Counted from the stretch's first letter, positions 54,152 through 63,275 are shown. The stretch: DNA of 64,000 bases from Pseudopedobacter sp037968815 (GCA_037968815.1 JBBKWF010000004.1:62001-126000); one strand, 5' to 3'. A program made the numbers and translations. The notes: a model not told the origin generated them from the sequence alone.

Positions 54152-55879
54152 ATGTATATCCTAGGAATTAACGCTTACCATGCTGATGCTTCAGCTTGTA
54201 TCTATCATAATGACCAACTAATTGCTGCAGCCGAAGAGGAACGCTTTCGTCGCATTAAACATTGGGCTGGTTTTCCCACCGTCGCTATTGAATTTTGTTT
54301 GAAAGAAGCAGGAATCAGTATTAGCGATGTGGATTATATCGGAATTTCGAGAGATCCTAAAGCTAATTTAGGTAAAAAGGTTTTTACCGCTTTAAAAAAT
54401 AGATTGAGTTTAAGCAATATGCTCAGTAGAGCAAAAAACTTAAAAAAAGCAGCAAGTATTGAAGATGAGATTCTAACACACTTTAAAATTGAGAAAAATG
54501 CTTTAAAAGCTAAAATTATCAATGTAGAACATCACCGTAGCCATTTGGCAAGTGCTTTTTTTGCTTCTGATTTTGAGGAAGCGGCAATACTATCAATTGA
54601 TGGTTTCGGGGATTATTCTTCTACCATGATTGCTACTGGTAAAGGGAATAAAATCAACGTTTTAGACACTGTTTCTTACCCACACTCGGCAGGTGTTTTT
54701 TATACTACTTTTACTCAATATTTGGGCTTTCCGCATTACGGTGACGAGTATAAAATAATGGGTTTGGCTCCTTACGGCGAAGCAAAATATGTAGAGCAGT
54801 TGAAGGATGTGCTTATTTTTAAGGATAACGGATTGTTTGAGTTAAACTTAGATTACTTTAATCATCCAAAAAACGGTGTGCAAATGGCTTGGGAAGGCGG
54901 AATACCTCACATGGATAGCCTTTATACACAACACTTGGTGGATAAGTTTGGTGCAGTGCGTCAAAAAGACGAACCACTTTCACAATATCATAAAGATTTA
55001 GCGGCTTCCATACAGCGCATCACAGAAGAGCTAATTTTCCATATTCTTAATCACCTGCAAAAGAAAACTGGTTTAAAAAATATCTGTATTGCTGGTGGAG
55101 TAGCGCAAAACTCTGTAGCTAATGGAAAAATTTTAGCAAATACCACTTTCGAGAAATTATACATCCCTCCGGCAGGGCATGATGCCGGGACTTGTTTAGG
55201 GGCTGCACTTTGGATATATAACCAAGTTTTAGATAAACCACGCTTGCCAATCACCAATCATGGTTATTTGGGCAGTCAGTTTTCTAACGAGGAAATTATA
55301 GAGGTACTTGAAAAACAAAATATAGCGTACAAACAACTAGAAGGCGAAGAGCTTTTTAACCATGTGAGCGACTGTTTAATCGATTCGGGAGTTGTAGGTT
55401 GGTTTCAAGGGAGAGCTGAATTTGGTCCAAGAGCTTTAGGACATCGTTCAATTATTGCTGACCCTCGCCGGATTGATGCAAAAGAAATTTTAAACGCAAA
55501 AATCAAACGTCGCGAATCTTTTAGACCATTTGCACCTTCTATTTTAAAAGAATACGTGGCGGAGTACTTTGAAGTGGTAGATGAAGTCCCTTTCATGGAA
55601 AAGGTTTTCCCTATCAAAAAAGAAAAGCATGCAGCTATTCCTGCTGTAACTCATGCTGACGGTACTGGTAGATTGCAAACCGTAGATAAAGCTGTAGAAC
55701 CAAAATACTATGGTTTGATAGAAGCTTTTAGACAGAAAACAGGCGTTCCAATTTTATTGAACACCTCTTTTAACGAGAATGAACCAATCGTAAATACTCC
55801 CGAAGAAGCACTAGCATGTTACTTGCGTACTAAAATGGATATGCTGGTAATGGGTGATATTGTGGTGAGTAGGGTTTAA
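54152..55879 (+). CDS. NodU/CmcH-family carbamoyltransferase
   Basis: From ATG 54152 (MYILGINAYHADASAC) it has 575 residues; the frame opens 15 codons earlier, but those residues do not belong to the fold. The N-terminal ASKHA/Kae1-like domain shows AAEEERFRRIKHWAGFP, EHHRSHLASAFFAS and LSIDGFGDYSS. The C-terminal YrdC-like domain has GRAEFGPRALGHRSIIADPR and RPFAPSIL. Such enzymes use carbamoyl phosphate to carbamoylate hydroxyls of sugars or secondary metabolites. Close relatives act on surface glycans or antibiotics. No obvious partner gene is near, so the substrate is unknown. Confidence 0.9.
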   Translation: MYILGINAYHADASACIYHNDQLIAAAEEERFRRIKHWAGFPTVAIEFCLKEAGISISDVDYIGISRDPKANLGKKVFTALKNRLSLSNMLSRAKNLKKAASIEDEILTHFKIEKNALKAKIINVEHHRSHLASAFFASDFEEAAILSIDGFGDYSSTMIATGKGNKINVLDTVSYPHSAGVFYTTFTQYLGFPHYGDEYKIMGLAPYGEAKYVEQLKDVLIFKDNGLFELNLDYFNHPKNGVQMAWEGGIPHMDSLYTQHLVDKFGAVRQKDEPLSQYHKDLAASIQRITEELIFHILNHLQKKTGLKNICIAGGVAQNSVANGKILANTTFEKLYIPPAGHDAGTCLGAALWIYNQVLDKPRLPITNHGYLGSQFSNEEIIEVLEKQNIAYKQLEGEELFNHVSDCLIDSGVVGWFQGRAEFGPRALGHRSIIADPRRIDAKEILNAKIKRRESFRPFAPSILKEYVAEYFEVVDEVPFMEKVFPIKKEKHAAIPAVTHADGTGRLQTVDKAVEPKYYGLIEAFRQKTGVPILLNTSFNENEPIVNTPEEALACYLRTKMDMLVMGDIVVSRV

Positions 55880-55955
55880 TTTAGTTTATTAGTACTATGC
55901 CCAGTGGTGAATTAGTTCATTAGTTTGTTTTAATATTGAAGGAGTATTTTGCAGG

Positions 55956-56030
55956 TACTATAGTATAGACCGCGGACTGCCTGCCGACAATGGACTATAG
56001 ACAACTAGACCATAAACTACGGATAACTAC
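55956..56030. repeat. Simple repeats of TATAGAC/GGACTA type
   Basis: A run of short related words (ACTATAG, TATAGAC, GGACTATAG, CTAGACC, ACTACGG) lies between the carbamoyltransferase and the M28 peptidase gene. Such decayed simple repeats occur between Bacteroidota genes. No ORF is credible. Confidence 0.4.
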
Positions 56031-56048
56031 CAACCATTTCTCTTATAC

Positions 56049-57347
56049 CTACTCTATCCCAACAACCCTTGTTGGTGTATCTTCTCCACTAACAATAGAG
56101 CTGGAGCTAATAGCAATTGCTTTAATAACCTCCGTGATGTTTTCAATATTTAAGCTCTCAAATTCATCACCTACAGAATGGTATAATTTATCTTTATCAA
56201 TCTGACAAGATGAAATAGTATGTGCTGGAACGCCTAATCTTGCTAAGGTGGCATTGTCAGAACGGTAAAAAAGATTCTGCTTTGGGTAAGGATCTGGGTA
56301 AAATTTAAAACTGGTTCCTTTCAAGTTTTCCTGTAATATCTTTCCAAAATCTGAATGCTCAAAGCCAGTAATAAAAGCATTGTGCTTACCAAACTTCGAC
56401 TCCTTTCCTATCATTTCAATGTTGAACATTGCCGTCACCTCATCAGGGTTTAGCTGTTGAGAAAAATATTGTGAGCCATAACCACCAATTTCTTCGGCTG
56501 TAAAGGCTGCGAAAATTAGGGTTCGTTCGTTGTTATTTTGCTTAGCAAAATACTTTGCTAACTCAATTACTGCCGTTATACCACTTGCATCATCATCTGC
56601 GCCGTTAGCAATAGAGTCTTGGTTTACAGCTTTAATAATTCCTAAATGGTCATAATGCCCACTAAAAATCACATATTCATTCGGTTTAGATTTACCCGGT
56701 AATACACCTAGCACATTAAACATCGGAATACTTGAAATGCTATTGGTAAAATTGAGCGAAATGTCTTTAACATCAGCATTGCTTAATAAATAAACAATTG
56801 TTGGGCTTTCCGTTTCGCCTATCAACATATTCCCTCGACTTAAATAAGCTTTTAAACGTTCAAATGAAGATTTAAAACTTTTGTCAATCAGCACTAAAAG
56901 ATCTTCTTTACTTTTGCTTATCTCTGCATATTTAGCAAAAAAGTCATCGTCTTTATTTATTTTAAATAATTGTGGGATGCTGTTTAGCTTCACTGTTTCC
57001 AAATCACTTGAAACGATGTAATTGTCAGCGCTAACTTCTGTTCCATTGATTTTTAAAGTTCCACCAATTGCAGAGATATTTTTAACGGTAAAATCTTGTC
57101 GGTAACTCTCCAAACCATTAAAGAACTTTAAGTCCGCGGTTTTAAATTCATTAGCAATAAAATCTGCAGCTTTTGAAATCTCATTAGGCTTCATTGCACT
57201 TCGTCCCAACATGTCATCTGCCGAAAGGGTTTTTAAAACTCTTGCAACTTCTGTTTCTGATATATTTGGTTGTGTATTGTTTTGAGCCTTACAAGACGGT
57301 GTAAAAGGCAAAGCCAAAAAAGCATAGACCAAGATTCTTTTTATCAT
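56049..57347 (-). CDS. M28-family zinc aminopeptidase
   Basis: 432 residues. N-terminal signal with FTPSC (Cys19), possibly a lipoprotein. A protease-associated-type insert is followed by the catalytic domain with zinc ligands in SGHYDHLGI (His, Asp), NGADDDASG (bridging Asp) and FAAFTAEEIGGYGS (Glu-Glu pair). The last His lies in VPAHTIS. It should release N-terminal amino acids from peptides in the periplasm or at the surface. Upstream gap to the acyl-CoA dehydrogenase is 122 bases. Confidence 0.92.
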   Translation of the reverse strand: MIKRILVYAFLALPFTPSCKAQNNTQPNISETEVARVLKTLSADDMLGRSAMKPNEISKAADFIANEFKTADLKFFNGLESYRQDFTVKNISAIGGTLKINGTEVSADNYIVSSDLETVKLNSIPQLFKINKDDDFFAKYAEISKSKEDLLVLIDKSFKSSFERLKAYLSRGNMLIGETESPTIVYLLSNADVKDISLNFTNSISSIPMFNVLGVLPGKSKPNEYVIFSGHYDHLGIIKAVNQDSIANGADDDASGITAVIELAKYFAKQNNNERTLIFAAFTAEEIGGYGSQYFSQQLNPDEVTAMFNIEMIGKESKFGKHNAFITGFEHSDFGKILQENLKGTSFKFYPDPYPKQNLFYRSDNATLARLGVPAHTISSCQIDKDKLYHSVGDEFESLNIENITEVIKAIAISSSSIVSGEDTPTRVVGIE

Positions 57348-57469
57348 AAAATACTAATAGAGGGTAGAAATATGTTTAGCTGTTTTTAAAGGTAGCCTCA
57401 TAAAGATAAAAAATTTAGCTTTCACGTTGTAATAATTTACATTTCTGGGATGTCGGAATTGCTCCCTCA

Positions 57470-58831
57470 TTAAACAAACGCACTAAAACCCGTAATTGCT
57501 CTACCAACAATTAAAGAATTAATTTCTTTAGTTCCTTCGTAAGAGTAAATGGCTTCTGCATCGGCAACAAACCTAGCCACATCATGTTCTAGCAAAATTC
57601 CGTTCCCACCCATCACCTCACGAGCTCTACTTACCACATCTCGGGTACGCATGGTACAAAAAACCTTGGCTAATGAAGCGTGTTCATCAGTTAATTTGCC
57701 TTCATCCTGCAATTTAGAAAGTTGAAAAACCAGTGTTTGCATAGCTGTTAAGTTTGATAACATTTCTACCAAGTGGTTTTGTATCAACTGAAAAGACGCA
57801 ATGGGTTTTCCAAACTGCACACGTTCTCTGGTATATTTTAATGCACTTTCATAGGCGCCTCTGGCACAACCTACAGCCATCCAAGCAACACCTGCTCTGG
57901 TCATTTGTAAAACTTTGGCAGTATCTTTAAATGAATTACAATTCTGTAATCTATTCTCCTCGGTAACTACACAATCCTTTAAAGTAATTACAGCATTTTG
58001 GACAATCCGTAATGCCATTTTATCTTCTATTTTTTTTGCAGAAAAGCCAAGATTACCTTTTTCTACAATAAAGCCTTTCATTTCGTTATCGTCTACATCT
58101 CTGGCCCAAATGATGTTTACATCGGCAAAAGTTGCGTTACCAATCCACTTTTTTTGTCCGTTTAATACCCATTTATCGCCCGTTCTTTTAGCGGTTGTAG
58201 TTAAGCCACCGGCAACGGCAGAACCAACGTCGGGTTCTGTTAATCCAAAAGAACCAATTAACTCTAGCTTTTGCATTTTTGGCAACCATTTTTGCTTTTG
58301 CTCTTCAGAACCGCAAATGTAAATAGAACCCATTGCCAAGCCACTTTGTACTCCAAAAAACGTAGCTATAGAAGCATCAATCCTGCCCATTTCGTTTGCT
58401 ATAATCCCTTCCATTAAAAAAGAACGATTGGCACAACCGTAACCTTCGTAAGTTAAACCGCAAATGTTTAGTTCTGCTAATTTCGGGATGATTTCAAAAG
58501 GGAATTCTGCTCGGTTCCAGTAGCGATTTACAATAGGTTTCACTTCTGTTTCCATAAAATTGCGGACTTTCAATTGCAATACTCGGTCTTCTGGAGAAAG
58601 AGAGTCGGAAAGGTCATAGAAATCACCATTAATGGGTGGCAATTCTCTCTTTTTCCCACTTCCACCACTCATCATTTTCATTAAACCGTTTAGCTGTCGC
58701 TCATCTAGCTGGCTAAATTGGTTCATTACTTTTGGTAAATCTACCTTTTTAGAGAGTGCTTCTAATTGATTAAAGTCTACCGTTTTTAATAACTGATAGA
58801 TGTTTTTTGCTTTTGAAAATAAACCGGACAT
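57470..58831 (-). CDS. Acyl-CoA dehydrogenase, glutaryl-CoA-dehydrogenase-like
   Basis: 453 residues. The acyl-CoA dehydrogenase fold is clear: GSFGLTEPDVGSAVAGGLTT, DKWVLNGQKKWIGN, YTRERVQFGKPIASFQLIQN and MGGNGILLEHDVAR. The C-terminal YSYEGTKEINSLIVGRAITG holds the catalytic Glu at the position used by glutaryl-CoA dehydrogenases. It is FAD dependent, passing electrons to ETF. An N-terminal extension of ~60 residues (FSQLDERQLNGLMKMM) precedes the fold. No fatty-acid or lysine-degradation partners are adjacent. Confidence 0.9.
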   Translation of the reverse strand: MSGLFSKAKNIYQLLKTVDFNQLEALSKKVDLPKVMNQFSQLDERQLNGLMKMMSGGSGKKRELPPINGDFYDLSDSLSPEDRVLQLKVRNFMETEVKPIVNRYWNRAEFPFEIIPKLAELNICGLTYEGYGCANRSFLMEGIIANEMGRIDASIATFFGVQSGLAMGSIYICGSEEQKQKWLPKMQKLELIGSFGLTEPDVGSAVAGGLTTTAKRTGDKWVLNGQKKWIGNATFADVNIIWARDVDDNEMKGFIVEKGNLGFSAKKIEDKMALRIVQNAVITLKDCVVTEENRLQNCNSFKDTAKVLQMTRAGVAWMAVGCARGAYESALKYTRERVQFGKPIASFQLIQNHLVEMLSNLTAMQTLVFQLSKLQDEGKLTDEHASLAKVFCTMRTRDVVSRAREVMGGNGILLEHDVARFVADAEAIYSYEGTKEINSLIVGRAITGFSAFV

Positions 58832-58977
58832 ATTTCTTTAGATTGAAGTACAAGATAAGAATTTTTGATTTGCAAGAATGTTGCCAGTTAAATATAGGTG
58901 GTTTTAGTGTTTTATAGCGGTTAAGGCATTTACACTTAAGGCTTGCTTGCCCTCATAACTGTACTTTCCATAAACTT

Positions 58978-59000
58978 CCAAATAGTGTCCAACTATTTGG
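58978..59000. repeat. Hairpin with insertion-sequence-end-like sequence
   Basis: CCAAATAGT and ACTATTTGG form a perfect 9-bp stem around GTCCA. GTGTCCAACTATTTGGGG, just inside, resembles terminal repeats of some insertion sequences, but no transposase or second end is present. Possibly a relic. Confidence 0.3.
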
Positions 59001-59125
59001 GGGCAGTCCAGCCTGCGGAATTTGCTAGGGGAGCAAGTGCTGTCATTCCTTTACCTGTACCGCAAATTACAAGGGCGAATTAACGGTTAAGTCAGGTTAG
59101 TGCTTCTGTTGCATGGAAGGAACTC

Positions 59126-59162
59126 GTCCAAGCACTTGTCCCTTTGCAGGGACTCTGCGTTG
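59126..59162 (+). repeat. Interspersed hairpin repeat, family A, copy 4
   Basis: GTCCAAGCACTTGTCCC at its start and GGGACTCTGCGTTG at its end, with a GTCCC/GGGAC stem and 6-base loop. It sits 8 bases past the HopJ-like stop. Confidence 0.65.
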
Positions 59163-59170
59163 CTTTGAAT

Positions 59171-59512
59171 CTATTTAGCCGTAAGTGCTTCGCCTTCAAA
59201 TTTGATTCCGTACCAACCGTTTTGCATAAACTGACGGATGTTTTGGTGATCGCTTGCTTCTGGAGTGTTTAATACAGATTGGTAATGTTCTGCAAATAAT
59301 AAAAGCGTATCCTCTTTTGAAAGATTATTGATTTTTGCGAAGGAAAATACTTTTGCACTTCCTTGGTTTTGACTTTCTTCGTTATAAGCTTCGCCGTTTT
59401 TAAAAGCTGTTGGTGTATGGTTATAAAGTGAATCTATGGTTGCAATTACAGTTGTAAAAGCTGTTTTATTTTCTTTTAATCCTGCTAAAAGGTCTTTTGT
59501 GCTCTCTGTCAT
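59171..59512 (-). CDS. HopJ type III effector family protein
   Basis: 113 residues, matching the whole HopJ family length. Signature segments are FTTVIATIDSLYNHTPTAF, NGEAYNEESQNQGSAKVFSF, LLLFAEHYQSV and DHQNIRQFMQNGWYGIKFEG. The name comes from a Pseudomonas syringae effector, but the family is widespread in bacteria lacking type III secretion, as here, and is probably a cytoplasmic protein of unknown function. No secretion genes are near. Confidence 0.9.
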   Translation of the reverse strand: MTESTKDLLAGLKENKTAFTTVIATIDSLYNHTPTAFKNGEAYNEESQNQGSAKVFSFAKINNLSKEDTLLLFAEHYQSVLNTPEASDHQNIRQFMQNGWYGIKFEGEALTAK

Positions 59513-59802
59513 GGCACAAATATAAAAGAAAGGATAATTTTATGTTACAAATTCAAAAACTTGAATACTGATTTATCGCTTCTTTTGCGTTAACGGTAGA
59601 AGCGGCATCCTTTTTTTTCGACAAAGTGTGGGGGAAACGAGCTGAAAAAAAAGATAAAGCGGATGACGTGTTAAAACGCCCAAAACATACCCTCATTACC
59701 ATTCGCACAAACAACCCAGCTTTTGCGTCATTTAAACTAAACAATAAATAGTATTTTGGGCACAATTATGGCCTTAACGCTATAAAAACCAATAGAAAAA
59801 AA
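59513..59802. other. Intergenic region, open in both strands, possible repeat or ncRNA
   Basis: A 70-codon minus-strand ORF (59553-59765, ending AASTVNAKEAINQYSSF) and a 60-codon plus-strand open stretch without ATG (VWGKRAEKKDKADDVL) overlap over the same DNA. Neither has a clear family. Mirror-image openness suggests a repeat or structured RNA rather than a gene. Confidence 0.3.
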
Positions 59803-60381
59803 ATGTCTAGTCATCATATAGTTAGAGAAAAACAAGAACCTGCACTTTTAATTTTCGATTTAACGGAATTTAATGAAGAATACTTAGGTCAACTGTTAGA
59901 GTGGTCGCCAATGATTATGGTGCCATTAGCCCTGTTTGAAAAAGTGATTTCTTTAGGAATTAAAGTTGATGCGGTATTGGCGCAGGAAGACCCGAATTTA
60001 TTGTACTTTCAGGAACATGTGAAAGTGGTTTCATGCGATGAAAATATTTTAGATTGTGCGCTTAAATATTTGGTTGCAGAAGGTTTTCCGGCGGTAAACG
60101 TAATTAGCAATCATTTTAAAGCCAACGAATATCAGTTTTATACCGACTTAATTGATCTGGTTATTTTTAAAGGAAATCAGAAGATTTTTCCGGTAAAGTC
60201 GGGGTTTAGCAAATGGAAAGCCACTGGCGAAACGATAACTGTATTACAAGAAAGTTTGACAAGTCAGCTTTCAACATCGGGTTTAACCCTTATTGAAGGC
60301 GGAAATTACCGCACAGATAAAGATGGTTTTTATAGCCTTACTTTCCAAAATCCGTATATTTTTATTGCCGAGGAACTATAA
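59803..60381 (+). CDS. Thiamine pyrophosphokinase-like protein
   Basis: 192 residues. The first half has the layout of the TPK catalytic domain: a helix-strand series with VPLALFEKVISLGIKVDAVL, then AQEDPNLLYF, then ALKYLVAEGFPAVNVISN. The second half is beta-rich (FPVKSGFSKWKATGETITVL, TDKDGFYSLTF), as in the thiamine-binding domain. Canonical metal-binding Asp pairs are not clear, so activity is uncertain. TPK would convert thiamine to its diphosphate. Its stop overlaps the next gene start (TAATG). Confidence 0.5.
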   Translation: MSSHHIVREKQEPALLIFDLTEFNEEYLGQLLEWSPMIMVPLALFEKVISLGIKVDAVLAQEDPNLLYFQEHVKVVSCDENILDCALKYLVAEGFPAVNVISNHFKANEYQFYTDLIDLVIFKGNQKIFPVKSGFSKWKATGETITVLQESLTSQLSTSGLTLIEGGNYRTDKDGFYSLTFQNPYIFIAEEL

Positions 60382-60869
60382 TGGAGATTAAGATTGCTTC
60401 TTTTGAAGATGCTGAAACAATTAGCAAGCTAGCGAATGAGATTTGGCCGGCAACTTATGCGGATATTTTAAGCGGTGAACAGATTTGTTTTATGCTAGCG
60501 CAGTCTTATACTACAAGTGCTATTGAAGAGCAGATGAAAACAGGTCATCTTTTTTTTCTGCTAGAAACAGATGGTCTTTTACGAGGTTTTGCAAGTATTG
60601 CCAAGCATACTGAAAGCGCTTTTAAACTTCAAAAGTTATACATACATCAAAGTATGCACCACAAAGGAGCCGGGAAATTATTGATAAGCCACGTTGAAGG
60701 TTATTGCAAAACACAAGGAGCTGTTGAATTGCTTTTGAATGTAAATAGAAACAACAAGGCTAAGTTTTTTTACGAGAAAATGGGCTATCGCATTATTGAA
60801 GTGGTTGATATTCCCTATCATCAGTTTGTTTTAAACGATTACGTAATGGCGAAAGCTTTAAGTAATTAG
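60381..60869 (+). CDS. GNAT-family N-acetyltransferase
   Basis: 162 residues. The GNAT fold is visible with DGLLRGFASIA (strands 2-3), LQKLYIHQSMHHKGAGKLLI (acetyl-CoA binding motif A, H-x-x-x-GAG-KL) and ELLLNVNRNNKAKFFYEKMGY (motif B). It should transfer an acetyl group to an amine on a small molecule or protein; the substrate is unknown. Coupled by a one-base overlap to the preceding gene. Confidence 0.9.
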   Translation: MEIKIASFEDAETISKLANEIWPATYADILSGEQICFMLAQSYTTSAIEEQMKTGHLFFLLETDGLLRGFASIAKHTESAFKLQKLYIHQSMHHKGAGKLLISHVEGYCKTQGAVELLLNVNRNNKAKFFYEKMGYRIIEVVDIPYHQFVLNDYVMAKALSN

Positions 60870-61015
60870 TTCCTGCCAAAATGACAAGACGGCTTACTTC
60901 CCGATGGCTTTTTTTAGTTGTTTAAGGTGATATTCGTCAGAAAATAGCAATATATCTTTAATTATTTTTGAACGGACTACTTTTTGTTTATCATTATAAT
61001 TAATTAGAAACGAAA

Positions 61016-61702
61016 ATGGCAATTATTTTATTTGTAGTTATTGCATTAGCAGGTTTTGCGGTGCAATGGAGATTTAAAAAGAAATTTAAAAAATACTCGG
61101 AGATTGCTTTATCTTCTGGGCTTAGCGGAGCAGATATTGCCCGTAAAATGCTTGCAGATAACGGAATTAGTGATGTGGAAATTATTTCTGTAGAAGGACA
61201 ATTGACAGACCATTACAACCCGGCAAATAGAACTGTAAATCTTTCACCAGATGTTTACCACGGAAGAAGTATTGCTGCTGCGGCGGTTGCGGCTCACGAG
61301 TGTGGCCACGCAGTACAACATGCTGTTGCTTACTCTTGGTTGCAGTTTAGGTCTGCAATGGTGCCAATTGTTGGTGTAGCATCAAACCTAATTCAGTGGG
61401 TGTTAATGATTGGGGTTTTATTAATGATTTTTAGTGGAAGTCCAATTGTTTTGGCAGTGGGTGTTGGTGCTTTAGCTATTGTTACTATCTTTAGTTTTGT
61501 GACATTACCAGTAGAATTTGATGCAAGCCGAAGAGCTTTAGTGTGGTTACAAACACAAAAAGGAATTATGCAAACTAGCGTAGAAAACGACCAGGCTAAA
61601 GACGCTTTATGGTGGGCTGCAATGACTTATGTGGTTGCCGCTTTATCATCATTAGCAACGTTGGTGTATTATGCATCTATGCTTTTTGGTAGAAGAGACT
61701 AA
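61016..61702 (+). CDS. YugP-like zinc metallopeptidase, membrane
   Basis: 228 residues. An N-terminal span (IILFVVIALAGFAVQW) is followed by a domain with the active-site helix AAHECGHAVQH (HExxH-type HECGH), then spans (VPIVGVASNLIQWVLMIGVL, LAVGVGALAIVTIFSFV and a C-terminal YVVAALSSLATLVYYAS). Order and length match the neutral zinc metallopeptidase YugP family, of unknown substrate. It is a single gene with a strong terminator. Confidence 0.9.
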   Translation: MAIILFVVIALAGFAVQWRFKKKFKKYSEIALSSGLSGADIARKMLADNGISDVEIISVEGQLTDHYNPANRTVNLSPDVYHGRSIAAAAVAAHECGHAVQHAVAYSWLQFRSAMVPIVGVASNLIQWVLMIGVLLMIFSGSPIVLAVGVGALAIVTIFSFVTLPVEFDASRRALVWLQTQKGIMQTSVENDQAKDALWWAAMTYVVAALSSLATLVYYASMLFGRRD

Positions 61703-61721
61703 AACAAGTATTTTTAATATG

Positions 61722-61757
61722 AAAAAGGGGTTAATTCTGTAGAATTAACCCCTTTTT
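61722..61757 (+). terminator. Strong intrinsic terminator after yugP-like gene
   Basis: AAAAAGGGGTTAATTCT and AGAATTAACCCCTTTTT are a perfect 17-bp inverted repeat; real loop about TCTGTAGA. The A/T tails allow function in both directions, 20 bases after the stop. Confidence 0.9.
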
Positions 61758-61825
61758 AGTTTCTTTTTTCTAAGATAAGTTTAGACTATGTTACATTGAA
61801 AATCAGTCTTTTGCCTTGGCTCTTT

Positions 61826-61901
61826 CAGCGTAGCGGTCTAGTGTCTTAACTTACCATCAGTCTCACATCTATTATCTAACAGCGTAGCGATCTAATATCT
61901 T
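61826..61901. repeat. Direct repeat CAGCGTAGCG-TCTA
   Basis: CAGCGTAGCGGTCTAGTGTCT (61826) and CAGCGTAGCGATCTAATATCT (61880) are imperfect direct copies with a 54-base period; TCTCACATCT and ATCTA words lie between. Typical decayed intergenic repeat. Confidence 0.45.
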
Positions 61902-62987
61902 TTAAAACCTATAAATCATTGCGTTAATATTCATTCCTGCTCCAACAGAAGCAAAAAGGATAACATCACCTTTCTTGATTTCGTGATTTTCTTTTTCGCC
62001 TTTTAAAATTAAATCTAGTAAGGTTGGAACTGTTGCTACAGATGAATTTCCGAGTGTTGCAATGGTCATTGGCATTACATCAGCCGGAGGCGTATCAATA
62101 TCATAAAGTTTAAAGAAACGTTTTAATATAGCTTCGTCCATTTTGCCATTTGCTTGATGAACCAATACTTTTTTAACTTCACTTGGCGAAACTCCAGCTT
62201 TTTCTAAAGTAGCTTTCATAACCAAAGGAACGTGTGTTAAGGCGTACTCGTAAACTTTACGACCATCCATTTTTAAATATAAATCGTCTTTAGTATCGTG
62301 ATCTAATTTGCTAGAGCCTTCCATTCTTAAAAACCAAGCTTGGTCAACGGTGTGGCTTTGCGCTTTATGACTTAAAACACCTGCATTATCAGCTTCGTCT
62401 GTTGATGCAGCTAAAATAGTTGCACCAGCACCATCAGCATAAATCATACTGTCCTTATCATGCGGATCTATAATTCTTGATAAAGTTTCGGAGCCAATAA
62501 TCATTACATTTTTAGCATCGCCAGACTTGATAAAATAATCTGCCTGTATCATCCCTTGTAGCCAACCTGGGCAACCAAAAGGTAAATCATAAGCAACGCA
62601 ATCTGGGTTGGTAATGCCTAATTTGTGTTTTACACGACTAGCTAAAGTGGGTACAATATCCGTACGGTTTGTGCCTGCTTTAATATCACCGAAGTTATGG
62701 GCAACAATTATGTAGTCTAGTTCTTCACCATTTACACCAGAACTTTCTAATGCATCTTTTGCAGCAAAATAGGCTAAATCAGATGCAGTATGTTCAGCAT
62801 CTGCGTATCTTCTTTCTTCAATATCAGTAATTAGCTTAAACTTATTAATGGCATCAGCATTTTTACGAAGTTGCGGAGAACCATCTTTTTCTATGAAAGT
62901 GTGCGATAAGAAATCTTCATTTTTTACCACGTTAGCCGGGATAAACCTGCCAGTGCCAACTATTATTGATTTTATATTATTGCTCAT
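61902..62987 (-). CDS. FabH-like 3-oxoacyl-ACP synthase III family ketosynthase
   Basis: 361 residues, longer than standard FabH (~320). Thiolase fold with catalytic Cys139 (YDLPFGCPGW), His in LVHQANGKMDEAI and Asn in TLGNSSVATVPTLLDL, so the triad is complete. The region before Cys differs from classic FabH (LPFGCPG in place of A-A-C-A-G-F). Such proteins condense acyl-CoA with malonyl-ACP, or act in head-to-head or secondary lipid synthesis. No fab genes are adjacent, so it may not be the main initiator. The upstream region is shared with the cassette. Confidence 0.85.
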   Translation of the reverse strand: MSNNIKSIIVGTGRFIPANVVKNEDFLSHTFIEKDGSPQLRKNADAINKFKLITDIEERRYADAEHTASDLAYFAAKDALESSGVNGEELDYIIVAHNFGDIKAGTNRTDIVPTLASRVKHKLGITNPDCVAYDLPFGCPGWLQGMIQADYFIKSGDAKNVMIIGSETLSRIIDPHDKDSMIYADGAGATILAASTDEADNAGVLSHKAQSHTVDQAWFLRMEGSSKLDHDTKDDLYLKMDGRKVYEYALTHVPLVMKATLEKAGVSPSEVKKVLVHQANGKMDEAILKRFFKLYDIDTPPADVMPMTIATLGNSSVATVPTLLDLILKGEKENHEIKKGDVILFASVGAGMNINAMIYRF

Positions 62988-63211
62988 TAGTCAAAATTTA
63001 AACTAAATACTCTTTTGGTATATAGTATAAAGTTAGGGAATAAAATTGAAAAATTTTATATCTGTTGTTTTGGGGAGCTTCTTAATTATTGATGACTAAT
63101 AAAATTACACAATGATTATTATTGTTATTTGAGTTTAGCGGTTTATTTTGAAGGATAAAAAATATGCTGATGATTTAGAAATGCTTTATATTAGATAAAC
63201 TATTTGAATAT

Positions 63212-63258
63212 AAAAACCCCCACAAGCCAACCATTTTGTGATGTAAAACGGGGGTTTT
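63212..63258. terminator. Hairpin before the cassette
   Basis: AAAACCCCC and GGGGGTTTT form a perfect 9-bp stem with a ~28-base loop that itself holds CACAA/TTGTG. It lies between divergent genes, so it terminates neither of them by position. It could end an unseen transcript or mark the edge of the cassette region. Confidence 0.4.
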
Positions 63259-63275
63259 ATTGCACATATATATAA

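Larger units (their letters stand above)
58832..59170. other. Intergenic region with hairpins and a family A repeat
   Basis: About 339 bases without a convincing gene. It holds a 9-bp hairpin (58978-59000), a family A repeat (59126-59162) and, on the minus strand between about 59006 and 59080, a short open stretch without a start. Confidence 0.55.

Noticed and set aside
59006..59080. A 25-codon open stretch on the minus strand reading GTGKGMTALAPLANSAGW
   Set aside because: It looks protein-like but has no start codon, is quickly followed by stops and has no recognised family; too little to call a pseudogene.
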